A DNA stretch of 64,000 nt, taken from Piezodorus guildinii (lineage: Eukaryota > Arthropoda > Insecta > Hemiptera > Pentatomidae). Each line of letters opens with the position of its first letter. Positions within the stretch are counted from its first letter, which is position 1. Below, in pieces: positions 9,906 to 22,984 of this stretch. The DNA lies in NCBI GenBank assembly GCA_023052935.1, contig CM041292.1, positions 118,540,936 through 118,604,935 on the forward strand, given 5' to 3'. The notes under the pieces were generated by a model, which worked only from the letters and a program-made list of their open reading frames with translations, was not told the origin of the DNA and did no database searches. The translations under genes and the position numbers were made by a program.

Positions 9906-12084
9906 TAGACAGACTTTTATTGGAAACATTTTTTTGTGATAGTATAATTGATATGTTGATTTCCAAAAGGTACTAAAGGATATTTTATACTAAATTGATA
10001 TGTTGACATTTTTGCACTCTCGTAATTTAGTTTTATCTAAATCTTCAATTTAATTTTATCTAATGATAACTCAAGTCTTTCAAAAACGCGATTTAGAAAT
10101 ACAATTATTTTCTAAACATTCTAATATCACATTTTATTTTGTTAAAAATAATACTAAAACACTATATTCCATATCTTTAAAATAATGCCATTAATATAAT
10201 AAAAAAACTAGACTAGGCTTTAATGCGAAAAAAATCATATAAGTTGTTTTAATAATATATTAATGAGGGAGTTTTTTGTTTTCTGTAAAATTTCCTAAGA
10301 TGGATATAGTACCTTATAGAACTCAACGTCTCAGTTGATCAGAAGCGGTCGATCAGTGTTATATACAAAATTCAAACCCTATTTTGAAAATTAATTTAAG
10401 AATAATCGTAAAATATTTTTCAAGTTTTACTCTCATCATTTATTTGTTCCATCGGAAATACATTACAGTTATTACAGTACCTTACTATAATAATATACAT
10501 ACATTTCAAGTAAATAGGAAGACGATCATGAATTTTAGGTAAGTGTGCATAAGAGATATAACGTATATCGTGAAAATCGCCAAAATCATAGTGATGTTGA
10601 TATGTTTCGTTTTTTATCATGATAATTTTTAAGTGTTTTAAATTAAATGCTATATACCCGAATTCTGCTTAATGAATTAATATTTTTAATTATGACAATG
10701 AAGCAGTTGGTAAACCTATTTTTAGTCAATTTAAAAGTGATAAACTTTTATTAATAATTTATTATTCACAATCTAAAATGAAAATGTATATTTTAATTTC
10801 CTTTATGAATGAAATGAAAAAAATATATTTTTTGCTTGGACAAGGTACCCACAAAAAACTTTGTGAGGACTTATAAGGGAACTTTATGCAAATCACTTTC
10901 AAGTTGTCGTCCAAACAAATTGTTTAGTTGAAGGAAAGGCTGGGACACAGTTACTAAACTAGCTGCGAATGTTTTGCGGTGGAATCAATATTCAGCCCAT
11001 CTTGATACAAGTTCGAAACCACAGATGTTTAGTTCACAGCTATTTCCAACACACATTAATCGAAACTTTACTCTAATGTAGAATTGTGTTTACATTTTAT
11101 GCACTTGATATTTTGTGTTTATTAAGGAAATACATTTTGGATAAAATGAAATAAATGATAAATTATATTGTACTTTACATAATAGGATCCTCCACCGCGA
11201 TTCAAATGAACCTTAAAGAAAATAATGCTAATTGTAATTAAATGTTGGAAAATATATATTTTTTATTGAATTAAATTATAACTTACATCAAAGAATATAA
11301 AATTCAAAGTAGAGAAATTTTTATGATTAGGTTATTTATAAATATTACATCAATTGTAAATTATAAATATTAAAAATAGTTTGTTATCAACTCCAATATC
11401 AAAGTTTATTTCTAATTTTAGCATATTATTTTCCTGAAATTAGTAACATAAGAAACAATATTATTGTTTTGCGCCTTATTTTTTTAGGATCTCTTCCTGC
11501 TTAACCTTAAAGTAACGAATAGAATAGATCGACATTTACAAAACAATCGTCTATTTCATTACTCATATGTAACTCCCTTTTAAGTGTGGATTACATCGAT
11601 TGCGAATAGCCGAACCGCAGTACGTATGTGCCTGTGCTAACGAATGAGTCAAGTGGAATTTTACAAAATTTAAATCTAATGATCTAAACACAACTTTCCA
11701 CGATCCCTTAAGAATTCAATGAGATCGGATTAACTAACATAGCCGTTATGCCATAGTTTGACTACAGAGACAGTCGGACAGACCTGAGACCAAACTTTAT
11801 GGATGTTTAAAACGTAAACTGTGAAGAGCAATTTCGATTCAAAGAATTTTATTTCTGATTCCTGCGCAGTTACATCGAAGTCCTTCAGTCGTAAGGAAAC
11901 AATATCTATCTAAGGCATAATTAAGGCAATATAAATTAGTTTTGGAGTAGATAGGAAGTTTGTCAAGTAATTGTTTTAGAAATGTCTATACATTTTTTGT
12001 AGAAAATTAAAGGGGAATTAGCGATATTCCGTTCCCAATCCTACAATTCCTACCTCTCCTCTCTATAACTGTATCCTACTTAAT
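9906..12084. other. spacer, no gene seen
   Basis: AT-rich. 11520-11900 is somewhat less AT-rich and has no frame or motif I recognise. Confidence 0.5.
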
Positions 12085-13235
12085 ACCTATTTTCCTCTCT
12101 TATGGAAACATTAAACTATCATCCTTTTCCTAACACCAGGCAAATCTTTTAACAGCACGTCATCTTACAGACCTATAGGCTACTCCCAATCCTCTCAAAA
12201 TTTATTCGAAAAGCTCCTACTTTGGATTTCTTCCTCAACATTCCACGGACTCCGAGTTGTGGACCACATTTCCAAAGACCTTGAGTGCAAGGAGTATTGT
12301 TCGGGTTCCTTTCTGGTCATTGCTCAAGCTTTTGACCGGGTGTGGCACCCGGGATTGCACTTCAAGCTCAAAACCCATTTTCCTCAATCCTTATACCTAC
12401 TCCTCCGATCCTATCTGATCAAACCTATCCTATCTGTTCGCTGTGGTTCAGAATTTTCCAAACATTATATTGTTGAGGCGGTGTTTCTCAAGGCAGCGTC
12501 TTGGGACCCGTCCTCTACATTCTCTACACCGCCCATATTCCTAACGATCCCGATACTTTTCTGGCAACATTTGCTGATGACACCGCCATTTTTTCATCCA
12601 ATTCCGATCCTGAAGCAGCATCGCTAAATCTCCAAAATTACCTTTCCCTTGTCGAAGACTGGTGCAATGCTTGGCGCATTAAGGTAAACGAAACCGAATG
12701 CACTCTCGTCACATTCACCCTTCGACGCAAATCCTGTCCAACGGTTAATTTCAGTTCCATACCGCTTCCTTCCTCAGACACAGTCCGGTATCTCGGCTTT
12801 TTACTAGACAAAAGACTGACGTGGAACCCACATACAAGACTTAAAAGAAAAGAACTCAACCGTAGATTCGGCCAGTTATACAGACGACTAAACAGAAAAT
12901 CTCATCTTACAGTTGACAACAAATTACTAATATACAAGACAGTACTGAAACCTATATGAACGTACGGACTTGAACTGTGGAGGATAGCTAAGCATTCTAA
13001 CATCAAACGCATCCAATCCAAAGTCCCCCGAAGAATAGTTAAAGCCCCTTATTACGTTACCAACTGTACCCTACACCATGACCTATTCCATTTGTTTTAG
13101 ACCTGGTACCATCCAAATTTTCCAAATTTCATCAGGACCTTCTTCATTATCCTAACCCTCTAGCACAATCCCTATCCAGCACCACTCATCCCTACAATCC
13201 TCCTCGAAGATTGAAACGGCAGTGGCCGCGAGATG
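12085..13235 (+). pseudogene. Jockey-type reverse transcriptase, frameshifted
   Basis: Pieces in order: 'SYRPIG' near 12170; 'FDRVWHPGLHFKL' near 12330 (RT motif A region with the key Asp); then, in another frame after about 12480, 'VLGPVLYILYTAHIP' (motif B), 'FADDTAIFSS' (motif C, Asp-Asp) and 'VRYLGFLLDKRLTWNPH' (thumb side). At 12957 a TGA replaces the Trp of the conserved '.TYG.ELW' block, and 'TYGLELW' follows it. At least one frameshift and one nonsense change make this copy dead. It ends with the usual 'LKRQWPRD' just before 13235. Endonuclease and ORF1 are missing. Confidence 0.75.
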
Positions 13236-13695
13236 TATTGTAAACATTTAAATTGGAGTTCTGACACTGGTCAGATCCTCCACTCATGTACTGTTATGTA
13301 TGTTTGTGGGTACAGCGCCATAACTCAGCCTCCACTGGCTCACACCAGTGATGCGGCTGAGATAGAGGGGCTGGGATCTCTTGGATTCCGCTTTTTCCTC
13401 AAGTCTGGGGTCCCTTTAGCAGTTGTGTATATTGTATATAGTAATGATTTTTTGTTTGATGTTTATTTATTTGCCAACTTTTTATTTATTCAATTAAATA
13501 AAAAAAAGGTATTTGTTTTGATTTTTTTTTATTTAGTTTCTATTTTATGTAATTTGACTATTACTATTATTTTCTGTATATGTTGTATGAATGTGGTCTC
13601 ATATCACTATTACCATTGTTCATTTTGTAACAAATTGTAATATATATTTCAATAAATAAACAAAATAAAAATTTGGTTTCGAAAAAAAAAAAAGA
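12085..13695 (+). mobile_element. Jockey-type LINE (family A), 3' part
   Basis: RT coding from about 12130 is followed by a 3' UTR ending 'caataaataaacaaaata', then a poly(A) tract at about 13682-13694. The same 3' half is present on the minus strand at 19796-20650, which confirms the family boundary at the 3' end. The 5' part is absent; I could not fix the truncation point or a target duplication. Confidence 0.75.
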
Positions 13696-14494
13696 AATTG
13701 CTATATGCAGAAATATTTTCCCTAGTTGAAATTTATTATTTGTGATAATTAGGGTATTCGTGAAGGACACATAGTGGAAACTCTAAGATATTAGAAAAAT
13801 ATATTACTAAGAGTAATGAAAAACACATAAAACAATTTATGCCATTAGGAATTTCACTGAATATTATTGATAAAGTCCTAGAACTCCAATACACACATAT
13901 TTGAAGAATACTTCTCGTAATTTCTTCGTCATGCACAACAGTCTCAAATAGGTTCTCGGTTCCAAATGTTCCTATTAATTTAGCTGAACCCTTAGTAACA
14001 CATCAGCCTGACATAAATCAAATAAAGAGGAGAAACAAACTGGGGGAACACATTAGCCAGGCAACGGATTGTAAACACTAGCAAACTGGCTCCTGAGCCT
14101 TGTAAGATGAAATTCGCCTAACTTCTATTAATTACTGTTGAGGGGCCTTCACTGGGTCCATTATAAGGCCTTACGGGGTGTATAACAGCTACTCTACTTG
14201 TAAACTAAGGCCGAACTTACACCGGCCTAAACTTCTCCTGTTTACATTTTAATATCTTAATAGCTTCCAGAAGCAACTGATCCCTCTTAAAGCGTTGGCC
14301 AAAAGGTCAAACTCCTTTTTTCCTAATGGGCTTAATAGCTTAATAATCAGTTTTATAATTTTTAGACTATATAAGCGTTAGACCTTGAGAAAATAAATGC
14401 CCTTTAAATAGATTGAAAATTGTTCCGAAAAAAAAAACAAAAACAGTATAAAATAATAAACCATGAGATAATATTGCTGCATGAGTGGGAGGCT
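13696..14494. other. spacer, no gene seen
   Basis: AT-rich; 14030-14240 is slightly GC-richer without a frame or recognisable motif. Confidence 0.45.
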
Positions 14495-14715
14495 AAAGAC
14501 ACATTAATCGATTAATATTCTTCGTATTATTTTCTTTCCTCTCAAAGATTTTCAGCACAGAGGAGATTATACCCACCCGAGTCAGACATCCTCTCCATCT
14601 CAGCGCCTTCAATTCAAGCCTACCTCTGGGTATTTTTCCAGTTGAACGAGCTTCCATTATTTCTCTTGCACCTCGGTTCTCGTTCATTTTGCACACATGT
14701 CCCAAAAAAAATCAA
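14495..14715 (-). pseudogene. RTE-like LINE C-terminal remnant
   Basis: Minus-strand frame with 'GHVCKMNENRGAREIMEA' and 'GKIPRGRLELKALRW', matching the 'GHV.RM.E.R...' and 'GK..RGRPR' blocks that follow the RT in RTE-like elements. About 65 residues, no RT core. It abuts the decayed mariner next to it. Confidence 0.45.
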
Positions 14716-14867
14716 TTGGGATACTCTGTAAGCTGGTTTTCAATAATGGTATGGCCACCTGCCCCCTCGCAGTTTCGATTTGTACTCTATCTTGTAAAGA
14801 AAGTTTTGTACATGTAGAGCTTAATCTGGTCTGTGACCTCTTTACTGCCTACAATACTGTTGCAGAT

Positions 14868-15585
14868 CTAATGGTAAGAAGAACTCTTGGACCACGATTT
14901 AAATTTCCAAAACATCATCAAAACTTTTCTCTTGAAGAAAATAGGCAGATATTGAGAATTCTTGACTAAATGTAGATAAGGCAAGATTTCGAACCTATGA
15001 CCCTTTAAACTTCTCTCTGGTTCGATGGGCAGTGTAAGGACGAGCACTATTGTGTAGGAATAAAACTCCTTTTGGTTGATCAAAGCAAGATGACACAGTG
15101 ACAGCTTGGAGTAAATTATTAGAAGTTGTTCGTAGTAAAGTTCATAATTCGTAGAGCTACCAGCAGAAACACATTCGTGATAAATAACAACTATGATATT
15201 GCTCCCTTGTAGCGACCGAAAGCTGTTTGCTCATTGTTATTCGGATTTCATAACATGTGACAATCTCCCGGTAGAATATCAGAAAGTAAATTTTTACAAA
15301 TTTCTAACTCTTAGCTGATTGCTGAGAAGTAAGTTCGTGAGGGGCCAGCCTACTGCTCTTCTTATCCTTCCTCGTGGAGAGCAGATGGTGACTAAAAGCA
15401 TCTTTCAACATACCACACTCTCTGGCAAGTTTGCGAGTCCTTGTGGACGGATTTGACTCAACAGCTTCCTGGAGAACCTCATCAATATCAGTTCATATTA
15501 ACTATCATCGCTGCGGAGGGCACTGGTCAAGGACACATCCTCGTTCATATATAATAATTTCCAGAGTGGCTGTGAAGTTTCTTCT
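14868..15585 (-). pseudogene. mariner-family transposase, heavily mutated
   Basis: Reading the minus strand from about 15500: 'DEVLQEAVESNPSTRTRKLA' (N-terminal helix-turn-helix region), 'LAPHELTSQQS', 'REIVTCYEIR' where family members have TCDEKW, then after stops 'GVLFLHNSARPYTAHRTREK' where active members have 'HDNARPH', and 'GHRFEILP'. Order and spacing match a mariner transposase. Both recognisable catalytic Asp positions are substituted (D to Y and D to N) and there are several stops, so this is an old dead copy. A poly(T) tract at 15592-15619 flanks it. No TIRs seen. Confidence 0.6.
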
Positions 15586-15588
15586 TTG

Positions 15589-15624
<36 letters not shown>

Positions 15625-16229
15625 ACTCCAGTAAGATTAAACATGCTTAGAGAATGCACTAAAGGGATTATTGAGGATTGTTAATTACTAAATATTCTTA
15701 AAATATTTACAGACCTATGAAATCTTTAAGTTGATAAATTGGGTGTATAACAATAAAAAAAAAAAAAAAATGGTTACACCTAATTAATTATAAACAAACT
15801 CATTATTATAGCATTTAATATGAAGCATACCCTATTTTATAAATAAAGCCTTTTGTTCAATGCTTACTACAAAAGAGAGAAAGAGTAGGAGATTGGTGGA
15901 TTGATAGGCAATCTCTATTTTGAAGGCAATGAGGTAGGGAATATTCAGGATTTGTCACGGTGGCGCCGCTACACCCGCGGGCCTGTCAGGGGTACAGTCC
16001 CTATTTATAAGTTATGATTTATTGCCCAACCACAGGTTGTCAACGTTCTCTCTAATGCTCTCAACCGGTGAAGTAGATTAGTATTGATAAAGCAACATTA
16101 TGACTTCAAGTATCATAATTATACAGAAAAGAAGATTAGTACATACTTATGTATAATAAAATTTATTTTCAATGAGCAAAAAACGTCAGTAATATATAAA
16201 TGGAAATTGCGAAAATCCACAACATGGCA
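15586..16229. other. spacer with homopolymer tracts
   Basis: Poly(T) at about 15592-15619 and poly(A) at about 15753-15769; nothing else recognised apart from a GC-rich snatch at 15958-15990. Confidence 0.45.
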
Positions 16230-16340
16230 ATCAAAGGTAAAAAAATATATAGTCTTCAAGTGGATAAAGGGTCACGCGGAAATCCCTGGTAACGAGTTGG
16301 TAGATATACGAGCTAAATCTGCCCTCACAGCTATTTAACT
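16230..16340 (+). pseudogene. RNase H fragment of a LINE
   Basis: Encodes 'FKWIKGHAEIPGNELVDIRA', matching the C-terminal RNase H block (WIPGHxGIxGNExADxxA) of I- and R1-like LINEs. Only about 35 residues are recognisable; a stop follows at 16336-16338. It is an isolated scrap beside a SINE. Confidence 0.55.
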
Positions 16341-16366
16341 GAGTGACTTTCAGATACTCTAGGAAG

Positions 16367-16628
16367 ATTATTATTATTATTCAAATGGCGCGACAGGCCA
16401 TGTAGACCCTTGGCAGCGTTTCTCGATGAGTTTTATAAGGTAGGGTATTACCTACGCCCATTTTTCTGAGTGGCCACAAGTTGGCAGACGGGTCTCACAT
16501 ACCCTTGGAGAGGCTACGAGTGAATCCTCATTAATTTAAAGGCTTAAAAAAAGTCTCTCCGACTAGGATTCGAACTCACAATCTTGGCGTGGGAGACTAG
16601 TGCGCTAGCACCTCAGCCACGAGTCAAA
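16367..16628 (-). repeat. tRNA-derived SINE, family C
   Basis: On the minus strand the head (16628 to about 16550) reads 'ctcgtggctgaggtgctagc', a box A-like sequence, then 'gagttcgaatcctag', a good box B. The body runs to about 16380 and ends in an (AAT)n tail (ATTATT on the plus strand at 16367-16380). The microsatellite tail points to a LINE partner that does not use poly(A). No second copy was seen in the window. Confidence 0.7.
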
Positions 16629-17865
16629 GATCAATATAATGAATGTTATGAAATTAAACAGATTATAAACCTGGAAAAAACAATATAACCCCATCGGACG
16701 ATTTTACAAATTATATCCCCCTCCCCAAATCTTTAAAAAACCATGGTTTTCATTAACTAACCTAAACAAAGACTTGATAAAAACATATGTTCAAGTTAGG
16801 ACTAATTATTAAACTTTTAACAATTAAATAAAATCAAATTAACTCATTAACTTGACAATGTGACAAATTTGATAGCATGAAAACTTCGTGTATATGAAGC
16901 ACAAGGAGGAATACTATTTACAGAATTAGGTTCTAATCAAAATATCATTTATGAGAATGTATTATCCTTTCATGGCGATATGAAGGCTTTCAGCATTCAT
17001 AAATATTTAAAATTAATAAATTAAATCATTTAATAATACGGCACAGTTTTAAATTTCATACAAAATTCATGAAGTAGCTGTATGGCATCTGCCAATGGCA
17101 CCTATTCAAGGGGAAAAATATATGTTTTAATAACCATGAGTGAATAGGTAAAAATATTAATGTTTCATAAATTTACAGATATATAGAAGAACATATTCTA
17201 CAATAGTCAGAATTAAAATCGATCTAAATCATATTGTTCCAGAACAGCTAAAATTGAAAATTCAAATATAAAACAGTCATAATAGCTTCTGTTACTTCGG
17301 TTACAATGGCATAGCTATCGTAATTGATAAAGGATTTTACGAAAGAATGGAATCCCTCAATGGAGTAATTGAATACCAAGAGCAACTTTATTAGCAGATA
17401 ATCTCCAAAGGATTGGCAAGATTAATAATCTGCTTTGAAGAGTCAATTTGACTTTTCTCCGAATGGAAAAAGACAATTTGAGATTACCACATTTTTTTTC
17501 TAATTAAATATGATAGAAATTTGAAACTTACTATTCATTTTATATTTTTAATCACTAGGGAAGCTTATATCCTAAAATAGCCTACTTTTTATCAGATAGC
17601 TATTTTCAGTGGTTGATAAAGTTCCAATGGAGTAAGAACGACACTGCTTCGTCCAGGGGGCGTTAACGCCTCTTTCGCAGCCCGATAAGTCGAAGGATAG
17701 TAATAGATCCTTGAAATAATTGGACATTCTAGTTACACGTTTATTTAAAACCATATTTAACCATTCAGAGATTAAGACGATAGTTTGGTTTGTTATAAAG
17801 GGCTGATGTCATTGCGTAAAGTTCGATAGTGTTTATAAAAAATATTATTTGCAATGTAAGGGATT
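16629..17865. other. spacer, no gene seen
   Basis: AT-rich; no support for coding. The open frame at 17572-17754 (minus) matches no family I know. Confidence 0.5.
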
Positions 17866-18092
17866 GGCGTGGTCTAGTGGATAAAGCACTAGTCTACTGT
17901 TCTTCGGGTCTTGGATCAGAATCTCTGCTGTGGCAGAATATAATTTATTCTGGTATTTCGGCTGGGGGGGAGAGTGGGGCAGCCCTAGAGTATAAAGTAC
18001 CCAAAAACTGGAAAAAAAAAAAACCAGGCGCTTAAGTGTGATGCCCTCATTGCACGGCAGTTGGCCTAAAAACAGTATGAAACAGTTTTTTT
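17866..18092 (+). repeat. tRNA-derived SINE, family B, copy 1
   Basis: The head 'ggcgtggtctagtggataaa' holds box A; a degraded box B 'tcttggatcagaatct' follows. The body 'ggcagaatataatttattct' and 'tatttcggctggg' is shared with 52394-52600. The end shares 'gatgccctcattgcac' with that copy. An A12 tract lies inside, at about 18012-18024. Confidence 0.65.
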
Positions 18093-19567
18093 TTCTTTTT
18101 TTTTTTTTTAATGGTCGTAATGTAATCACTGTTTACTAAATATGAGGTCGTTGGATTATCAAGCTTGGAACCACCGGTATAAATTAGGTAATGTTCTGGA
18201 ACTGTATGAAGAAGTTAAGATAAGCGTAATTTATACACAGGAGGATTGATCTTATTTTATAAAATTAGGAAACATCCTAAAATATTATAGGTGGTTGGAA
18301 GGGTTCTAGATGCATTTTGAATACGGATATAGAGTAGCAGAGCTACGTAAAGAGATGTAATAGTAGAGATTATTTTTACCTAAGTTACAGTTATATTTGG
18401 TTTTTGCAAAACGTTCATGGATAGTTTCGTTTGAAAAAATATCTGTGAGTCGGATTTGGAAGTAAACCATCTGTTTGTAATTAAGAGTATTTGTACAGGG
18501 AAGATACCCAGATCATTCACTAAAGAAAGGAAAAAGGGTAAATATAATAACACTTTACGAGAAATTCATTATTATCGAAAATTATCTGTCAAGTAAAATT
18601 AAGAAGCATTAAATAACTTAGGATAAAGAGACATCAACTTATGAATTCAGCCAAAGATTTAGACTTTTTATGCCTGAGTTACGTTATGTTTAAATGAATC
18701 ATTAATATCACCTATATCACCCCTTCCGAAATCCCCAGCTATTACGGTTGAGCAGTGAATCATGAAATAAGGCTTAGAATCATGAATATACAACACGGTG
18801 AGAGAGTGCTTCTCATTGATCCCGGAAAAGAAACAGATTTTTTCCATCCCTTCCACGATAACTGGACCACCCCTATATTCAGAGTGTTACGAATAACTGT
18901 GTTACATAACCAGAAATGTGTTATATTATACAGTAAAATATTTTAATCCACCACTATATAAATTTCATTTAGAACTTTAAAATACAAATTAAAGGTTTGG
19001 TGAAACGCTGTGACACGGATTATTATTGCATCTCATGTTTCTGATTTATTCCTCATTACCTTTTCAAATTTTTCCTTCATTCTTGAGGTTCTCTGTAGAA
19101 TGTCATTTTTTGGAAGTTGTTCGCTCTAGAAATGGTTCTTTTTAATTTATCGAGTTTTTAGTTTCGTCTACTATCATAGATTTTATTTTAATATTATTAA
19201 AATCTATTAGGTGGTATAAGGAGGTAAATAGTTTGTTTATATAGTTTATCATGAGGATAGATGTTTATAGGTTGTTTTGATTGCACAACAGTATATTGAT
19301 TTGGTATCAATGTTCGAGAGTCCGATTTATGGTCACTGATAGCCTTCAGCAATAGAGGTTACAAACCTATAACTTATTGGTTATAAAGTATACAGAAAAG
19401 CACAATTTAAACACATAAACATAATCAAATTGTCCTTTATCTCAAAAAAACAATATTTTTCTGAAGGATCAATATACAGGCTTAACAAGCCTCTACTCGA
19501 GACTACCATGTTGCGTGGTTTAAAAAATCATGAATTGTTTACATCATCAATCATGAATTGAATTACA

Positions 19568-19569
<2 letters not shown>
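18093..19569. other. spacer, no gene seen
   Basis: AT-rich sequence with short open frames of random composition; nothing recognised. Confidence 0.5.

Positions 19570-19628
<59 letters not shown>
19570..19628. repeat. (TA)n microsatellite
   Basis: About 58 bp of uninterrupted TA. Confidence 0.95.
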
Positions 19629-19631
<3 letters not shown>

Positions 19632-19780
19632 CGACAGCAAATAAAGAGCCCAGTACACATAAGTACCACTACTACTTCTTTGTCAGCGGCAGAAGATTAG
19701 GGCGAAATCACGTTCAGAGAAATAAAAGACATATTAATACTTATGTTTAGACCTCAATATGTAGAAACCTCCATGTCCCC

Positions 19781-20664
19781 TAGTTTTAGAGACTTTTTTT
19801 TTTTTTTTTTATTGAGAAATATTACAATTTGTTACATAATGAACAGTAGTAATAGAGATGTAGTACACATTCATACAATATATACAGAATAATGATGATA
19901 AAGTCAAATTACATAAAATTGGAAATGAATAAATTCAAATATATACAAGAAAATAACAATTAATAAAAACAACAAACAAATCAAAACAACAACCTGTAGT
20001 AGAGATAAATACAAGTTGGGAAATAAATAAAAATCATACAAGCAAACCTAACTATATACAATATATACAATCTGCTAAAGGGACCCTAGACTCCGCTGCT
20101 CCCTCCACAAGTGGGCAAGCCGAATCCAAGAGATCCCAGCGCCTCTCACCCGGCGCTTCACTGGTGTAAGCCAGTGGAGGCCGAGCTAGGGCGGAATAGC
20201 CACAAACATACACTACATGAGTGGAGGATCTGACCAGTGTCAGAACTCCAGAATAAATGTTTACAAAACGTCGCGGGGCCACTGCCGTTTCAAGCTTCGA
20301 GGAGGATTGTAGGGATGGGTGGAGCTGGAGAACGATTGAGCAAGAGGATTAGGGCGTTGAAGAAGGTTCTGATGGAATTTGGAGAATTTGGATGGTACCA
20401 GGTCTAAAATAAATGGATTATTAAGGTCGTGGTGTAGGGTACAGTTGGTAACGTAATAAGGAGCATTAACTATTGTTCGAAGGACTTTGGATTGGAAGGA
20501 TTGGATACGTTTGATGTTAGAATGTTTAGTTGTCCCCCATAGTTCAAGTCCGTAGGTCCATATAGGTTTCAGTACTGTCTTATATATTAGTAATTTGTTG
20601 TCGACTGTAAGATGAGATTTTCGGTCTTGTAGTTTGTATAACCGGCCAAATAGTTTGGAGACTT
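19781..20664 (-). mobile_element. Jockey-type LINE (family A), 5'-truncated, with target duplication
   Basis: A minus-strand copy of the element at 12-13.7 kb: poly(T) from 19793, the same 3' UTR, and then the end of the RT. It is 5'-truncated close to the block encoding 'LFGRLY'. The flanks 19781-19795 'tagttttagagactt' and 20651-20664 'tagtttggagactt' differ by one indel and one substitution and look like a 14-15 bp target-site duplication, so about 860 bp was inserted by target-primed reverse transcription with early stop. The coding remnant includes the 'TYGLELWG' region at about 20530. The copy diverges from the plus-strand one but has fewer breaks in its end. Confidence 0.75.
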
Positions 20665-20867
20665 AACCTTAAAAAGTATATACATCCGTTAATTCACCAT
20701 TACTAGTCCACATTATTGTAATCAATAGGATTACCTAACATATATAATATAATATATCTGTGGCACTCGTGATTAAGTGGTAGTCAAAATCTTTCATATT
20801 ACAGAGGAGCGAATTAAAGTTTTACGGAATATCCAAAATAAAGTAATTAAGTTATATGAGCATACAG
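20665..20867. other. short spacer
   Basis: AT-rich spacer between the LINE and the foldback; no gene seen. Confidence 0.4.
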
Positions 20868-21876
20868 CTTTCTTTCCACCTAGAAATTTCTTTAACCAAT
20901 TTAACACGACGCACAGTGGTTCCAAACGCCCTTTTTCGGGACAAAAGTCTGCAGTTCTCGTTCTAATTAAGATATATCACCCATTTTAACGTAATTTTGT
21001 TTCTTAGTAAATTCACTTTCAATGGTATGATTGGCAAATTTTTAGCTCATTTTTATATCATGAAAATTTATAAGTTTCTTCGATTATTTCAGAGAAATGT
21101 CTCTGTAACTAATTATTCTTATATAAATATTTATATATCTATCTTTCCTATATTTAACCTTTTTTTAAGAAATTAAGAAAGACAATTTTTGCCCGGAAAC
21201 ACAATACAATGTCGAAAACTGAAACTGGTGAGTAATGCCACTGGTAGATACCACTGCATCTCTGGTGTTCCATTTCAGTTTCACCCAGCGATATTGTTTT
21301 GCGTCTCGGAATAGAACTTCTGCTATTTATTATTTATATATATTCTATCCAATCTGAAATGTTGGTTTATCTTTTAAATTGTGTACATTGCAATAGATAA
21401 ATTTTATATATTAAATTTAAAAAAATCACCAAGTCGTTATATGAAACCCAAAGTTTCATCAAACTTATCTAATAACGATTCTAAAAAAAGTTAAATATAG
21501 GAAAGATAGATATATAAAGATTTATATAAGAATAATTAGTTACGGAGACATTTGTCTGAAATAATCAACAAAACTTATAAATTTTCATGACATAAAAATG
21601 AGCTAAAAATTTGCCAATCATACCATTGAAAGTGAATTTACTAAGAAACAAAATTACGTTAAAATGGGTGATATATCTTAATTAGAACGAGAATCGCAGA
21701 CTTTTGTCTTGAAAATGTGCGTTTGGAACCACTTTGCGACGTGGAGACGGTCTGATGGAGCGATATGTGGAGTCGAGTTATCTAAAAAATGTGTTATCAC
21801 GTATGGCTCCCTCAGACCTTTTCCTACGTCGTGTTATTTTTTTTAAAGAAATTTCTTGGTGGAAGTGGCTCACCTG
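20868..21876. mobile_element. 1-kb foldback element with ~270-300 bp inverted arms
   Basis: 20905-21180 is the imperfect reverse complement of 21470-21740. Shared blocks include 'gtggttccaaacg', 'ttctcgttctaattaagata', 'aaatgggtgatatatc' and 'ataggaaagatagatatata'. The arms go on outwards (20868-20905 against 21829-21876) after an extra segment of about 90 bp in the right side at 21738-21829. The centre at 21195-21320 has a further weak inverted pair around 'actgaaact'. No transposase. The outer 'CAGTGGTTCC' recalls hAT ends, but I see no clean 8-bp duplication, so the superfamily stays open. Confidence 0.7.
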
Positions 21877-22984
21877 TAAAATGAAAGATTTTGACTTAAT
21901 CAATTATTCACGACCACCACAGATATATAGCATCTCATATCCATCTTTTCTCAATAATAGACCTGATCATAAAATAAACATTAAAGTACTACCACTGTGT
22001 AGCTAATTGGCCATATTTGTTCAGATGCATGCACATCTACTTGTATTTTTATATAAAATTGTAAAATCAATTAAATAAAAATATCTCTAATATTTTACAT
22101 TTTTTTTTGTTTTTTAACCTAAACAAAGTAAAACTTATTTAAACGGTTATTATCGTCCAAATTGAGTACAATGAATTTTCAACAACAGCAACCTGTGTGG
22201 GACAAACCTTGAGTTTTCCAATTGACAGTACTTGACTACAATTGACTCTCTCGGCCACCACGGAATTATAGCATGACATCAGCAAGTAATGGAAAGGTTC
22301 TCTTAAAAAACACTTAAACAAAATGGAAGGGCTTTGACGGTCATAAGAACCATCCTAGTATGTGAAGTATCTATGTACTATCTATCTAAATAAACTATGA
22401 TAATTGATGCTGTAAAATGAACTAGAAAAGAAAGTTAATATACTTAAGCTATTACTACACCGAAAATATGTAGGTTTAGAATTGTGATTGCTTGGAATAA
22501 TATTGTGAAGATCGGGTTCCAACAACGAGATCCTAATGCGGTGGAGCGCTTGCTGAAGCGTGACTAAGCGATGGCCCAGCTGTAGCCGATACAAACTTAG
22601 TTAGCAGTGCTAATTGAATCTACTCCCAACTGTTGGTATACTTTATTCCCGCCAGGTCCAGTCGCTGAGATCAAACTTTTATCCCTCGTATCCGGAATTT
22701 CCGCTTTATCCCCAACTGATGTTCCAATTTCTCGCTACGACTCTTTTGATTCACGCACGGACCCCCAGTCTTACATTACTACTCCAGTAACACTTCCTCA
22801 TACTATTTCATTCGATGTCGAATTGTCTACAGTCCTCACCATTGCAAAAATTAACTTCTGTCTCTCTGCAGTCAATCAGAGAAATCATACTCATCGTTTT
22901 AGTATACAAAAAAGGACTTAAAATCAAGCCAAGGATAATTTGGAGGAATTTCGGAACATCTTTTAAGATACATTGTACAAAAAC
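21877..22984. other. spacer, no supported gene
   Basis: 22607-22921 is open for 104 codons in C/T-rich DNA and might be decayed LINE sequence, but I find no motif. The rest is AT-rich. Confidence 0.45.

Noticed and set aside
22607..22921. 104-codon open frame
   Set aside because: No recognisable domain; C/T-biased DNA. It could be decayed repeat sequence, but I cannot support it.
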